From Gammaproteobacteria bacterium (GTDB taxonomy: Bacteria > Pseudomonadota > Gammaproteobacteria > Chromatiales > Chromatiaceae): a stretch of 64,000 nucleotides of DNA. Position 1 is the first letter of the stretch. Each line of letters begins with the position of its first letter. Positions 44,994-53,883 of the stretch are shown here, piece after piece. The stretch lies in the NCBI GenBank assembly GCA_011389885.1, contig JAABTK010000017.1, positions 1-64,000 of the forward strand. Direction: 5' to 3'. The translations under genes and the position numbers were made by a program. The notes under the pieces were generated by a model. That model worked only from the letters and a program-made list of their open reading frames with translations, had not been told where the DNA came from and did no database searches.

Positions 44994-46004
44994 CTAGGCG
45001 ATTTCGGGCTTTTGCTCGCGCCCCAGCAGCTCTTGCACCGCGGTGCGGGTGTCCACGCCCTCGAACAACACGCGGTGGATTTGGTCGGTGATGGGCATTT
45101 CGATCCCCAGCTCTAACGCCCGCCCGCGCAGCACCGCGGTGGTGGCCACGCCCTCCACTTCCTGGCCGATCTCGGCGCGGGCGCGCTCAAGGTCCTGTCC
45201 GCGGGCCAGCGCCAGCCCCAGGCGCCGGTTGCGGGACTGGTCGTCGGTGCAGGTCAGCACCAGGTCGCCCATGCCGGCCAGGCCCATAAAGGTCTCGTTG
45301 CGGGCGCCGAGGGCGCGCCCCAGGCGCATGATTTCGGCCAGGCCGCGGGTGATTAGCGCGGCCCGGGTGTTGGCCCCGAAGCCCAGGCCGTCGGCGATGC
45401 CGGCGCCGATGGCCATTACGTTTTTGGCCGCCCCGCCCACTTGCAGGCCGATGATGTCGTTGTGGGTGTAGGCCCGAAAGGCATCGCAGTGCAGCAGGTC
45501 GGCTAGGCGCTTGGAGTGCTCGGGGTCGGCGCTGGCCACGGCCACCGCGGTGGGCAGACCGTGCGCCACCTCGCCGGCGAAGGATGGGCCGGAGAGGATG
45601 GCGAACGACCGCTGGTCCGGAAACAGCGCCTCCGCCGCCTGACTGAGCAGCCGGCCGCTGCCGGGCTCCAGCCCCTTGGTGGCCCAGCTCAGGCGTTCGC
45701 TCGGCGTTCCCGCCTCGGCCAGGCGCTCGAGCACGCCGCGAAAGGCGTGGCTCGGCACCGCCACCAGGATCTCGGCCGCGCCCGCCACGGCCGCTTCCAG
45801 GTCGGCCATGGGGGTTAATGCGTCGGGAAAGGCAATGCCCGGCAGGTAGCGCCGGTTTTGGCCTTCGCGCTGCAACGCGGCCACTTGCGCGGGCAGCCCC
45901 CACAGGCGCACGCCGAGCCCTTTGCGCGCCATTACCAAGGCCAAAGCGGTGCCCCAGGACCCGGCGCCGAGCACGGCGACCTCGCGGCTACGGATCGCCT
46001 TCAT
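44994..46004 (-). CDS. gpsA: Glycerol-3-phosphate dehydrogenase [NAD(P)+]
   Basis: 336 residues. Makes sn-glycerol 3-phosphate for phospholipids. The NAD site is VLGAGSWGTALALVMARKG; the catalytic region includes GGAAKNVMAIGAGIADGLGF, with ANTRAALITRGLAEIMRLG and GLAGMGDLVLTCT. It follows secB by 16 bp, the usual secB-gpsA order. Confidence 0.97.
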   Translation of the reverse strand: MKAIRSREVAVLGAGSWGTALALVMARKGLGVRLWGLPAQVAALQREGQNRRYLPGIAFPDALTPMADLEAAVAGAAEILVAVPSHAFRGVLERLAEAGTPSERLSWATKGLEPGSGRLLSQAAEALFPDQRSFAILSGPSFAGEVAHGLPTAVAVASADPEHSKRLADLLHCDAFRAYTHNDIIGLQVGGAAKNVMAIGAGIADGLGFGANTRAALITRGLAEIMRLGRALGARNETFMGLAGMGDLVLTCTDDQSRNRRLGLALARGQDLERARAEIGQEVEGVATTAVLRGRALELGIEMPITDQIHRVLFEGVDTRTAVQELLGREQKPEIA

Positions 46005-46020
46005 GGCGTGGCGTCCGCGC

Positions 46021-46521
46021 TCAGTGTTCGGTCTGGTTGCCGACTTGCTGCGGCTGTTCCGCCTGTTGCTTTTCCGCCTGCTGCTTCATCTGCTGGGCGT
46101 ACAGGGCCTCGAAGTTCACCGGGGTCAGCAGCAGCTGCGGGAAGCTGCCGCGGGTGACGATGTCGGACACGGTTTCGCGCAGGTAGGGGAACAGCAGGTT
46201 GGGGCAGTAGGCCCCCATCATGGGTCCCATTTCCTGCGGCTGGTAGCCCTTGACCAGGAAGATCCCGGCCTGCTGCACCTCGGCCAGGAAGGCGACCTTT
46301 TCGCCCAGCTTGCAGGTGACGGTGGCGCTCAGGATCACCTCGAACTGATTCTCCTGTAGGGCCTTCACGTCGCTGTTGAGGTTCAGGTTGTAGCTCGGTT
46401 TCCACTCCTCGCCGAAGATCGCCGGGGAGTTGGGCGTCTCGAAGGATAGGTCCTTGACATAGATCTTCTGCAGTTGAAATTCGCGGGGGTTTTCTTGGCC
46501 TTCGGTGTTTTCGTCGGTCAT
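46021..46521 (-). CDS. secB: Protein-export chaperone SecB
   Basis: 166 residues. It holds preproteins unfolded for SecA. FQLQKIYVKDLSFETPNSPAIF is the family signature, with GMNPMMGAYCPNLLFPYLRE-like strands and a GNFPQLLLTPVNFEALY-like end (here GSFPQLLLTPVNFEALYAQQ). The acidic N-terminus and Gln-rich C-terminus are normal. Confidence 0.97.
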   Translation of the reverse strand: MTDENTEGQENPREFQLQKIYVKDLSFETPNSPAIFGEEWKPSYNLNLNSDVKALQENQFEVILSATVTCKLGEKVAFLAEVQQAGIFLVKGYQPQEMGPMMGAYCPNLLFPYLRETVSDIVTRGSFPQLLLTPVNFEALYAQQMKQQAEKQQAEQPQQVGNQTEH

Positions 46522-46559
46522 CGGGAATCCTTTGGATTTTGCTCTTGAAGAGGGGGAAG

Positions 46560-46580
46560 GGCGCGCCCTGCGGGCGCGCC
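46560..46580. other. Perfect GC hairpin between the rhodanese gene and secB
   Basis: GGCGCGCCC-TGC-GGGCGCGCC: a 9-bp stem right after the rhodanese stop, without a T run. It probably adjusts relative expression of the two genes rather than terminating. Confidence 0.6.
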
Positions 46581-46585
46581 GCGGC

Positions 46586-47008
46586 TTATTTGCGGCTCAC
46601 CGGCAGGTTGGCGCTCTGCCAGGCCATGATGCCGCCCTTGAGGTTGTACACGTCTTCGAAGCCGCTCTTGCGCAGTTGCTTCGCCGCCAGGGCCGATTGG
46701 GCCCCGGAGCGGCACGACACGATCAACGGCTTGCCTTTGTGTTTTTCCAGTTGGGACAGTTGCTTAGCCAGACTGCCCAAGGGAATGTTGCGGGCATTGA
46801 GGATGTGCCCCTTGTTGAAGTCGGCCATGGGCCGCACGTCCACTACCAGGGCGTCCTGACGGTTGATCAGTTCGGTGGCCTGTTGGGGCGCGATATTGTT
46901 TTTGGCCCCTACGTCCAGCGCGATGTTGTGGATGAGCATGGCGGCCACCACCAGGGTGGCGACCACGAGAAACAGGTGGTTGCCGGTGAATTCGATCAGT
47001 TGGTCCAT
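46586..47008 (-). CDS. Membrane-anchored rhodanese (YibN-like)
   Basis: 140 residues. One N-terminal membrane segment (about 12-31) and a rhodanese domain (about 40-138) with catalytic loop CRSGAQS, Cys at residue 99. It transfers sulfane sulfur or handles persulfides at the membrane. In E. coli yibN is followed by grxC and secB; here grxC is missing and secB follows directly. An ArsR-family regulator gene lies 109 bp upstream on the same strand. Confidence 0.9.
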   Translation of the reverse strand: MDQLIEFTGNHLFLVVATLVVAAMLIHNIALDVGAKNNIAPQQATELINRQDALVVDVRPMADFNKGHILNARNIPLGSLAKQLSQLEKHKGKPLIVSCRSGAQSALAAKQLRKSGFEDVYNLKGGIMAWQSANLPVSRK

Positions 47009-47117
47009 GGGCTGTTCAGTGACGACTTAGGGTTGAGGGTTTGGCCAGTGCCGGGATGGCGATTGTAACCGCGACGGCGGAAAATGGAACCGCCGTCGCC
47101 GCATCGAGGCCGGGCGG

Positions 47118-47495
47118 TTAGTGGCCGCGGGAGCAGAAGACTTCGCGCATCATGCCGATCAGGCGCAGGGTGCGCGAGTCGCTGACGCGATAGAAGACCC
47201 GGTTGGCGTCCTTGCGGGCCGACAGGATACCCTTGTCGCGCAGGATGGCCAGGTGCTGCGAGATGTTGCTCTGCGAGGTGCCGACCTGCTCGACGATCTC
47301 TTGCACGCTGACCTCTCGAGGGCCGAGGGTGCAGAGGATTTTCAGCCGCAGGGGGTGGGACATGGCCTTGAGCGAGCGCGAGGCGCGCTCGATGTCTTCG
47401 TCGCCTTCGAGCAGCTGCTCCATCTCGCCGGCGCGCGCATCGTCGTCGTCGGATTGCAGCAGCGACTGGGTCGAAGAGCTGAACTTCTGTTCCAT
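47118..47495 (-). CDS. ArsR-family repressor, candidate persulfide sensor (SqrR/BigR-like)
   Basis: 125 residues with a winged-helix domain (about 38-115): LKAMSHPLRLKILCTLG, VSVQEIVEQVGTSQSNISQH and LAILRDKGILSARKDANRVF. Cys55 (in KILCTLG) and Cys121 (in VFCSRGH) are its only cysteines. They are 66 residues apart, the same spacing as the persulfide-sensing pairs of SqrR (41/107) and BigR (42/108). The family metal-site motif ELCVCD is absent. ATG 47495 is chosen; the acidic N-terminal tail (DDDD, GDED) is unusual. Divergent from gpmI and upstream of rhodanese. Confidence 0.85.
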   Translation of the reverse strand: MEQKFSSSTQSLLQSDDDDARAGEMEQLLEGDEDIERASRSLKAMSHPLRLKILCTLGPREVSVQEIVEQVGTSQSNISQHLAILRDKGILSARKDANRVFYRVSDSRTLRLIGMMREVFCSRGH

Positions 47496-47504
47496 GCGGG
47501 GATC

Positions 47505-47540
47505 TCGTATCAATGTTAGGTAATACAATAATACGCTGTT
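47505..47540. promoter_or_regulatory. AT-rich promoter/operator region of the ArsR-type gene
   Basis: Minus strand TATTATTGTATTACCTAACA just before the ArsR-type start contains -10-like hexamers. It is the only AT-rich patch in the 160-bp divergent spacer with gpmI, so it is the likely autoregulatory site. No clean palindrome is visible. Confidence 0.4.
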
Positions 47541-47656
47541 TTAGGGGTGTTTGGGAATGGCCCGCGCGGCCGGGGCCGCCGGATGTGGTCCGACATCGCC
47601 AAAGCATGGTTTAATAGCGGGTTTGAGCCGCATCAAGCAACAAGAAACCAGAGTCC

Positions 47657-49204
47657 ATGAGCAAAAAAGCACGACCGGCGGTACTGATCGTCCTCGACGG
47701 GTGGGGATACCGGGAAGACGCCGAAGACAACGCCATCGCCATGGCCCGCACGCCGAACTGGGATCACCTGTGGCGCGATTTCCCGCACACCCTGATCCAC
47801 ACCTCGGGGGCCGAGGTCGGGTTGCCGGGCGATCAAATGGGCAATTCCGAGGTCGGGCACCTGAATCTGGGCGCCGGACGGGTGGTGTATCAGGAGTTCA
47901 CGCGGGTGTCGCGCTCGGTGCGCACCGGCTCCTTCTTCACCAACCGCACCCTCACCGACATGGTGGACAAGGCGATCGAAAACCAGGGCGCGGTGCATCT
48001 GTTCGGCCTGCTATCGCCGGGCGGGGTGCATAGCCACGAAGAGCACATTCACGCGATGGTGAAGCTGGCGCTGGGGCGCGGCTGCGAGCGGGTGATCGTG
48101 CATGCCTTCCTGGACGGCCGCGACACCCCGCCGAAGAGCGCCGGCCCCTCGTTGGAGCGCCTGTATCAGGTGTTCGACGAGGCCGGCGGCGGCCGCCTTG
48201 GCAGCATCAGCGGGCGGTATTACGCCATGGACCGCGATCGGCGCTGGGATCGCATCCGCCTGGCCTACGACCTGTTCACCCGGGGCCGGGCCGAATTCGA
48301 GGCGAAGGACGGCCTGGAGGGCCTGCAACAGGCCTATGAGCGCGGCGAGACGGACGAGTTTGTGCGCCCCACGGCGATTGCCGGGATGCCGCCCATCGGC
48401 GACGGCGATTCGGTCATCTTCATGAATTTTCGCTCGGACCGCGCACGCCAGCTCACCCGCTGCTTCATCGAGCCGGGGTTTGACGGGTTCGAGCGCGCCG
48501 TGCGGCCGGCGCTGTCGGCCTTTGTAAGCCTGACCGAGTACAATAAGGATTTCGATATCCCCGTCGCCTTCCCGCCCGAGACCCTGCGCAATGGCCTGGG
48601 CGAGTACCTTTCGGGGCTTGGGCTGAGGCAGTTGCGGCTGGCCGAGACCGAGAAATACGCGCATGTGACCTTTTTCTTTAACGGCGGGCGCGAGGCCCCG
48701 TTCGAGGGCGAAGAGCGAGAGCTAGTGCCCTCGCCGCGGGTCTCCACCTACGACCAGCAGCCGGAGATGAGCGCGGCGGAGGTGACGCAACACCTGGTGG
48801 CCGCTATTGAAAGCGACCAGTACGACGCCATTGTCTGCAACTATGCCAACGCCGATATGGTGGGGCACACCGGCGATGTGGCGGCCGCAATGCGTGCGGT
48901 GGAGGCCGTGGACCTGGCCCTCGGGCGGGTGCTTCAGGCCCTGCAAAAGGTCGGCGGCGAGATGATCGTGACCGCCGACCATGGCAATGCGGAGTTGATG
49001 GTGGATCACCGCAACCACCAGCCGCACACCGCCCACACCTCGAACTTGGTGCCGCTGGTCTATGTGGGGCGCCCGAGGGAACTCACCGAGAGCGGCGCCC
49101 TGTGCGACGTGGCGCCTACCCTGCTGGACATTATGGGCCTGGCGCAGCCGCCGGAGATGTTCGGGCGTTCGCTGCTGCGGGTTGCTAAGGAGGCCGGTCG
49201 CTGA
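47657..49204 (+). CDS. gpmI: 2,3-bisphosphoglycerate-independent phosphoglycerate mutase
   Basis: 515 residues. Interconverts 3- and 2-phosphoglycerate with two Mn ions. VLIVLDGWGYRED binds metal; the Ser nucleophile is in MGNSEVGHLNLGAGRVVYQ; HAFLDGRDTPP, NFRSDRARQLTR and TADHGNAE follow. Standard bacterial length. First gene of gpmI-envC-ctpA-yibQ. A second, archaeal-type mutase-like gene lies at the right edge of the window. Confidence 0.97.
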   Translation: MSKKARPAVLIVLDGWGYREDAEDNAIAMARTPNWDHLWRDFPHTLIHTSGAEVGLPGDQMGNSEVGHLNLGAGRVVYQEFTRVSRSVRTGSFFTNRTLTDMVDKAIENQGAVHLFGLLSPGGVHSHEEHIHAMVKLALGRGCERVIVHAFLDGRDTPPKSAGPSLERLYQVFDEAGGGRLGSISGRYYAMDRDRRWDRIRLAYDLFTRGRAEFEAKDGLEGLQQAYERGETDEFVRPTAIAGMPPIGDGDSVIFMNFRSDRARQLTRCFIEPGFDGFERAVRPALSAFVSLTEYNKDFDIPVAFPPETLRNGLGEYLSGLGLRQLRLAETEKYAHVTFFFNGGREAPFEGEERELVPSPRVSTYDQQPEMSAAEVTQHLVAAIESDQYDAIVCNYANADMVGHTGDVAAAMRAVEAVDLALGRVLQALQKVGGEMIVTADHGNAELMVDHRNHQPHTAHTSNLVPLVYVGRPRELTESGALCDVAPTLLDIMGLAQPPEMFGRSLLRVAKEAGR

Positions 49205-49207
49205 GCC

Positions 49208-50554
49208 ATGTTGCGGGCGGTCGCCCTTGTTGCTTGCCTGGGGCTTTGCTGGAGCCTAGGCAGCGTTGCGGCCGGCATCGCCACCGGCTCCTATGGCGCC
49301 AGTGCGCGTCCGCAACCGCCGAAGCGGCCCCTGGCGAACGACGCGGCCCGCACCGGCCAGGAGATGGAGGAGTTGCGCCGGCGGATGCGCGAGCTGGCGC
49401 GGCGCAAGGCGGAGCACAAGGAACAGCGCGATCTGTTGCACCAGGAATTGCAGCGGGCCGAGGAGACGGTGGCCGAGTTGGGGGCGAAACTGCACCAAAT
49501 CACCCAAGCCCGGGCGCTGCAACTGGAGCGGCTGCAGCGGATCCGCCCGCGCCTTGAGGCGCAGCAGGGCGCCCTGGGGCGTCAACGCCAGGCCCTCGCC
49601 GGTTTGATCCGCGCGGCCTTTTTGGTGGGCCGCCGTTCGGAACTCGAGCTGTTGCTCAACCAGCGCGATCCGCGGATGGCGAGCCGCTTGATGCTGTACT
49701 ACGATTACCTGCATCGCTCGCGCAGTGAAGAGATTCGGCGCTTGCAGCAGGCCGTGACCGAGTTACAGGCGTTGACGGCGAAACTCGATCAGGAAGAAGC
49801 GGCGCTACGCCGCACCGAGGCCGAGCTGAGCGCGGAAAAGGCCCGCATGGAGACCGCCCAGGCCGCGCGTAGCGAGCTGGTGCAGCAGTTGGATAAAAAG
49901 ATCCAGGGCGAGGGCCTGAGCTTGGAGGAGATGCAGGCGGATAACCGGCGCCTGGATGCCCTGTTTGATCAGTTGCTGGATGCGTCCAGTCAGCGCTTCG
50001 CGGCGGTCAACGCCGCCCGCGCCGCCGCCGAACCCGCGGCGGACCCAGCCGACAAGGCGCTTGCGGGCGACCCGCCGCAGGCGCCCGAGGCCGCACGGAC
50101 GCCGCGGCCGGCGGACGATCCGCCGCCGCAGCCGCAGCGCCCCTTCGCCGCCCTAGCCGGGCGGCTCGCCTGGCCGGCCGGCGGTGAGCTGGATATCCTT
50201 TTCGGCGCCCGCAAGGCCAGCGGTCTGACCTGGGACGGGGTGGTAATCGCCGCGCCCGAGGGCGCCGAGGTGCGGGCGGTGTACCCGGGGGTCGTGGTGT
50301 TCGCCGATTGGCTGCGGGGGTTCGGCCTGTTGCTGATTGTCGACCACGGCGACGATTACATGACCCTGTACGGGCAGAATCAGACCCTGTTCAAGGCCGT
50401 GGGTGAGCGCGTGCGGGCCGGCGAAGTGGTGGGTCTGGCCGGGCGCAGCGGCGGACGCGAAGAGCCGGGGGTCTACTTCGGGGTGCGTCACCGGGGCCGG
50501 CCGCAGAATCCGACGCATTGGTGCGGGTCGGTGCGGGATGATCGGGTGGGGTGA
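49208..50554 (+). CDS. envC: Murein hydrolase activator EnvC
   Basis: 448 residues. Signal peptide (1-22), long coiled coil (about 50-265) and a C-terminal LytM (M23) domain (about 320-445). The zinc ligands are lost: the H-x-G-x-D site reads GLTWDGVVI and the last HxH reads VYFGVRH. This is typical of EnvC, which activates the amidases AmiA/AmiB during septum splitting instead of cutting itself. It starts 3 bp after gpmI. Confidence 0.93.
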   Translation: MLRAVALVACLGLCWSLGSVAAGIATGSYGASARPQPPKRPLANDAARTGQEMEELRRRMRELARRKAEHKEQRDLLHQELQRAEETVAELGAKLHQITQARALQLERLQRIRPRLEAQQGALGRQRQALAGLIRAAFLVGRRSELELLLNQRDPRMASRLMLYYDYLHRSRSEEIRRLQQAVTELQALTAKLDQEEAALRRTEAELSAEKARMETAQAARSELVQQLDKKIQGEGLSLEEMQADNRRLDALFDQLLDASSQRFAAVNAARAAAEPAADPADKALAGDPPQAPEAARTPRPADDPPPQPQRPFAALAGRLAWPAGGELDILFGARKASGLTWDGVVIAAPEGAEVRAVYPGVVVFADWLRGFGLLLIVDHGDDYMTLYGQNQTLFKAVGERVRAGEVVGLAGRSGGREEPGVYFGVRHRGRPQNPTHWCGSVRDDRVG

Positions 50555-50661
50555 TCGACCCCCGGGTGGCCGTAATTCGCCGCAGCGAGGTCGAATCCTT
50601 CGACAAAATAGCCTAAAGTGCAGCGTGCGACCTCCCGCCGCACTCTTTCCCTGGGGAGCCC

Positions 50662-52029
50662 ATGAATTTGAATCTTCGACACTTGCTTGGCGTCGCCTTG
50701 GTTTTCGGCAGCGTGCTGTGGATGCCCCAGGCGGCGGCGGAGCCGGCGATGGACGACGAGGCCGCCGAGGCCGAAGCTGAATCCGCAGCGGCGCTGCCGC
50801 TGGATGAGTTGCGCACCTTCGCCGAGATCTTCACCCGCATTAAGTCGGACTATGTGGAGGAGGTCTCGGACCGCGAGCTGCTGGAACATGCCATTCGCGG
50901 CATGCTCTCCGGCCTCGATCCGCATTCCACCTACTTGGTGGGCGATGAATACCAATCTCTGCGGGAGGGCACCAGCGGCCAATTCGGCGGCCTGGGCATA
51001 GAGGTGGGGATGGAGGACGGCTTCGTTAAGGTGATTTCGCCGATCGACGACACCCCCGCCGAGCGCGCCGGGATTCAGGCCGGCGATTTGATTATTCGGC
51101 TCGATGATCGGCAGGTCAAGGGCATGACCTTGGGCGAAGCGGTGGACCTGATGCGCGGCGAGCCGGGCGCCCCGATTCAACTGACGGTGCTGCGCGAGGG
51201 CGAGGAGAAGCCGCTGAAGATCACCATCGAGCGCGCCATCATTAAGGTGAAGAGCGTGCGCACCCGGGACCTTGGGCAGGGCATGGGGTATTTGCGCGTG
51301 TCCCATTTCCAATCCCGCACCGGCGATGACGTAGTTCACGCAATGGATGCCCTGAGGGCCGAAATGGGGGGTGAAATCAAGGGCCTGGTGCTCGACTTGC
51401 GCAATAATCCAGGGGGCGTCTTGGGCGCTGCGGTGGCGGTGAGCGATGCCTTCCTCACCGAAGGCCTGGTGGTCTACACCCAGGGTCGCGACGAGGCCTC
51501 GATGCAGGAATACCGCGCCGCTCCCGATGATATGCTGCACGGCGCGCCGATGGTGGTGCTGGTCAATGAGGGCTCGGCATCGGCCTCCGAAATCGTCGCC
51601 GGGGCGCTGCAAGATCAGCAGCGCGCGCTGATCCTGGGGGTTCCGACCTTCGGCAAGGGCTCGGTGCAGACCATTTTGCCGGTGCGCGAGAAGGACGCCC
51701 TCAAGCTCACTACGGCGCGTTATTACACCCCCTCGGGGCGCTCGATTCAGGCCGAAGGCATCGAGCCCGACATCCTGGTGGAGCAGCTTAAGGTGGATCG
51801 CAGCGGGCTGGGCGAGCGCAAGCGGGTCAAGGAGGTTGATCTCGCCGGGCATCTCGAACAGGACGAGGAGCCGGGCGCGGACGGGGCCAAACCCGAACCC
51901 GCAGCCGCAGCCGCCGATGGGGAAGAGGAAAAGCCCTTAATCGAGACCGATTTCCAGCTCAACGAGGCGCTGAATATCCTCAAGGGCCTGGCGCTGTTTC
52001 AAACGGTCGGCAAGGCCCCTGAGCGGTGA
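50662..52029 (+). CDS. ctpA: Carboxyl-terminal processing protease (S41)
   Basis: 455 residues. Signal peptide (1-26), PDZ domain (about 100-185; FGGLGIEVGMEDGFVKVISP) and S41 peptidase domain with catalytic Ser in VLVNEGSASASEIVAGAL and Lys in FGKGSVQTILP. The C-terminus is Glu/Ala-rich. It trims or degrades periplasmic proteins, often cell-wall hydrolases. It has an Asp/Glu/Ala-rich linker after the signal. It overlaps yibQ by four bases. Confidence 0.94.
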   Translation: MNLNLRHLLGVALVFGSVLWMPQAAAEPAMDDEAAEAEAESAAALPLDELRTFAEIFTRIKSDYVEEVSDRELLEHAIRGMLSGLDPHSTYLVGDEYQSLREGTSGQFGGLGIEVGMEDGFVKVISPIDDTPAERAGIQAGDLIIRLDDRQVKGMTLGEAVDLMRGEPGAPIQLTVLREGEEKPLKITIERAIIKVKSVRTRDLGQGMGYLRVSHFQSRTGDDVVHAMDALRAEMGGEIKGLVLDLRNNPGGVLGAAVAVSDAFLTEGLVVYTQGRDEASMQEYRAAPDDMLHGAPMVVLVNEGSASASEIVAGALQDQQRALILGVPTFGKGSVQTILPVREKDALKLTTARYYTPSGRSIQAEGIEPDILVEQLKVDRSGLGERKRVKEVDLAGHLEQDEEPGADGAKPEPAAAAADGEEEKPLIETDFQLNEALNILKGLALFQTVGKAPER

Positions 52030-52862
52030 GACGCCGGCCGCGCCATCGGCGACGGGGTTGGCGGGTCGTGGGTTTGCTGCTGGGCGGGATGCTCACGGGG
52101 CCGGCTCCGGCCGAGCGGCCCGAGGCCCCGCAGCCGGTAATCGCCATCATCCTCGACGACCTCGGCAACAGCCGGGCCAGCGGCGAGCGGGCGTTGCAAC
52201 TGCCGCGCGAGGTGGCTTTGGCCTTCCTGCCGCACACCCCCCACGCCCGGGACCTGGCGCGGGCGGCGCATGCCCGGGGCCAGGACGTGATGCTGCACCT
52301 GCCGATGGAGTCCGAGCCCTGGCATCGCCTCGGCCCGGGCGGCCTGACCGCGAACATGACCAAAGAAGAATTGCTGTGGGTGGTGGCCAAGGGCCTGGAG
52401 GCCATCCCCCAGGCGGTGGGCGTGAATAATCACATGGGCAGCCGGTTGACCGCGCGCGAGCAGCCGATGAACTGGCTGATGCGGGATCTCAATCGCCGCG
52501 GCGGCCTGTTTTTCGTGGACAGTCGCACCACCGCCCGCAGCGTGGCCTGGATGAAGGCCCGCGAGAACGCGGTGCCCGCGGCCAATCGGGATGTGTTCCT
52601 GGATAACACGCCCGCCCCCGGGGCCATTCGTCGCCAGTTTGAACACCTGCTCGAAACCGCCCGCAAGCGCGGCTACGCGGTGGGCATCGGGCATCCCTAT
52701 CCCGAGACCCTGACGGTGCTGGCCGAGGTCCTCGCCGAGCCGGAGAAAACGGGCGTGGCGCTGGTGAGCGTGAGTGAAATGATTGAACTTCAACAGCAGA
52801 GGCAAAAATGGCAACAACCCTGGTCCCCCTCGCTCAAGGTTGCGAAGAACTCGAAGCCGTAA
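52026..52862 (+). CDS. yibQ: Divergent polysaccharide deacetylase family protein (YibQ)
   Basis: 278 residues. GTG start overlapping the ctpA stop. Very basic N-terminus with a signal or anchor (VVGLLLGGMLTGPAPA), then a NodB-like fold: VIAIILDDLGNSRASGERAL, VALAFLPHTPHA, VMLHLPMESEPW, GVNNHMGSRLT, FFVDSRTTARSVAW. The function is unknown. Its last 55 bp overlap the DJ-1 gene. Confidence 0.92.
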   Translation: MRRRPRHRRRGWRVVGLLLGGMLTGPAPAERPEAPQPVIAIILDDLGNSRASGERALQLPREVALAFLPHTPHARDLARAAHARGQDVMLHLPMESEPWHRLGPGGLTANMTKEELLWVVAKGLEAIPQAVGVNNHMGSRLTAREQPMNWLMRDLNRRGGLFFVDSRTTARSVAWMKARENAVPAANRDVFLDNTPAPGAIRRQFEHLLETARKRGYAVGIGHPYPETLTVLAEVLAEPEKTGVALVSVSEMIELQQQRQKWQQPWSPSLKVAKNSKP

Positions 52863-53356
52863 CCATTATCGATGTGCTGCGGCGCGCCGGGGTGGAGGTG
52901 ACCACAGTGGGCCTTGAACCCGGACCGGTGACCGCCAGCCGCGGCGTAGTCCTGCTGCCCGACGCCAGCCTGGATCAAGTGCTGGGGCGGGAGTTCGACA
53001 TGATTGTCCTCCCCGGCGGCAAGGCCGGGGCCGAGCGCCTGGAACAGGAGCCGCGTCTGATTCAATTGCTGCAACGCATGGCGGCCGCCGGCCAGTACAC
53101 GGCGGCCATTTGCGCCGGCCCCAAGGTGCTCGCCGCGGCCGGCCTGCTGAATGGCAAAAAGGCCACCAGCTACCCCGGCTTTTTGGACCAAATGGACCTG
53201 CCGCAGGTCGAGGTGGAGCTGGCCCCGGTGATTCGGGATGGTCTCGTGGTCACCTCCCGCGGCCCTGGGACGGCCCTGGATTTCGCGCTGGAGTTGGTGG
53301 AAATCCTAAAAGACCGGGACACGCGGGAGCAGGTCGAGGCCGGCTTGGCTCGTTAG
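52808..53356 (+). CDS. DJ-1/PfpI family protein (YajL/ThiJ-like)
   Basis: 182 residues. Family start VPLAQGCEELEAVTIIDVLR with Glu at residue 14, and a nucleophile Cys in YTAAICAGPKVLAAAGLL on the elbow. Such proteins act as chaperone/deglycase or protect from oxidation; the exact role is debated. The start must lie inside yibQ because the first strand (TTLVPLAQG) is part of the fold. Confidence 0.94.
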   Translation: MATTLVPLAQGCEELEAVTIIDVLRRAGVEVTTVGLEPGPVTASRGVVLLPDASLDQVLGREFDMIVLPGGKAGAERLEQEPRLIQLLQRMAAAGQYTAAICAGPKVLAAAGLLNGKKATSYPGFLDQMDLPQVEVELAPVIRDGLVVTSRGPGTALDFALELVEILKDRDTREQVEAGLAR

Positions 53357-53822
53357 TCGGGGTTGGTTGTTCGGTGCGGAGACCAGCGGTCAATTCGGCC
53401 CGAGTACGCCTGCGCCCGAATAACGGAAACGACGCCATTTAGGACCGCAGAGGGCGCAGAGGATCGCAGGGGGCGCAGGGGGCTATCCGTGTCCATCGGT
53501 GTTTATCTGTGGTTCAACTGGGTGGTTGGTGCTTAGGCGAACGAAGCCCCAAGCCGACCAAAGCCCCAACCGCCAAAGCGGGTAGAACGGGCCAAGGCGC
53601 TGTAGCGCCGAGACCGAACACAGAGCCGAGTCGTCGAGGCATGGGGCGCTCGCGATACGGAGTCCCCAACCCTGATGGACCGCAAATCGAAACGCCCCTC
53701 TGCGGTGCTCCGCGCGCCCTGCGTCCCGCGAGCGCCTGGGTTGTTGCCGATGCTCGGGCGCAGTTGTACGGGTCGCGCGGGTCAACTCGAGCCAGGCCCT
53801 GCGGTCGCCTTCTTCGTCGCCG
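53357..53822. repeat. Intergenic mosaic before the polysaccharide exporter
   Basis: No gene. 53400-53482 is a GCAGAGG-module copy (GAGTACGCCTGCGCCCGAAT, GACGCCATTTAGGACCGCAG). 53484-53565 is a module ATCCGTGTCCATCGGTG + TTTATCTGTGGTTCAAC, followed by GGTGCTTAGGCGAACGAAGC. The rest (53570-53800) shows no structure. Confidence 0.75.
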
Positions 53823-53851
53823 TTGCCGGGATTGGTCGTCTGGGGTATAAT
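53823..53851 (+). promoter_or_regulatory. Sigma-70 promoter of the exporter operon
   Basis: TTGCCG (53823-53828), exactly 17 bp, then a perfect TATAAT (53846-53851). The start codon follows 32 bp downstream. Confidence 0.75.
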
Positions 53852-53883
53852 TGCGCGTTTGACTCGCACCCCAGTGTTGCCCC

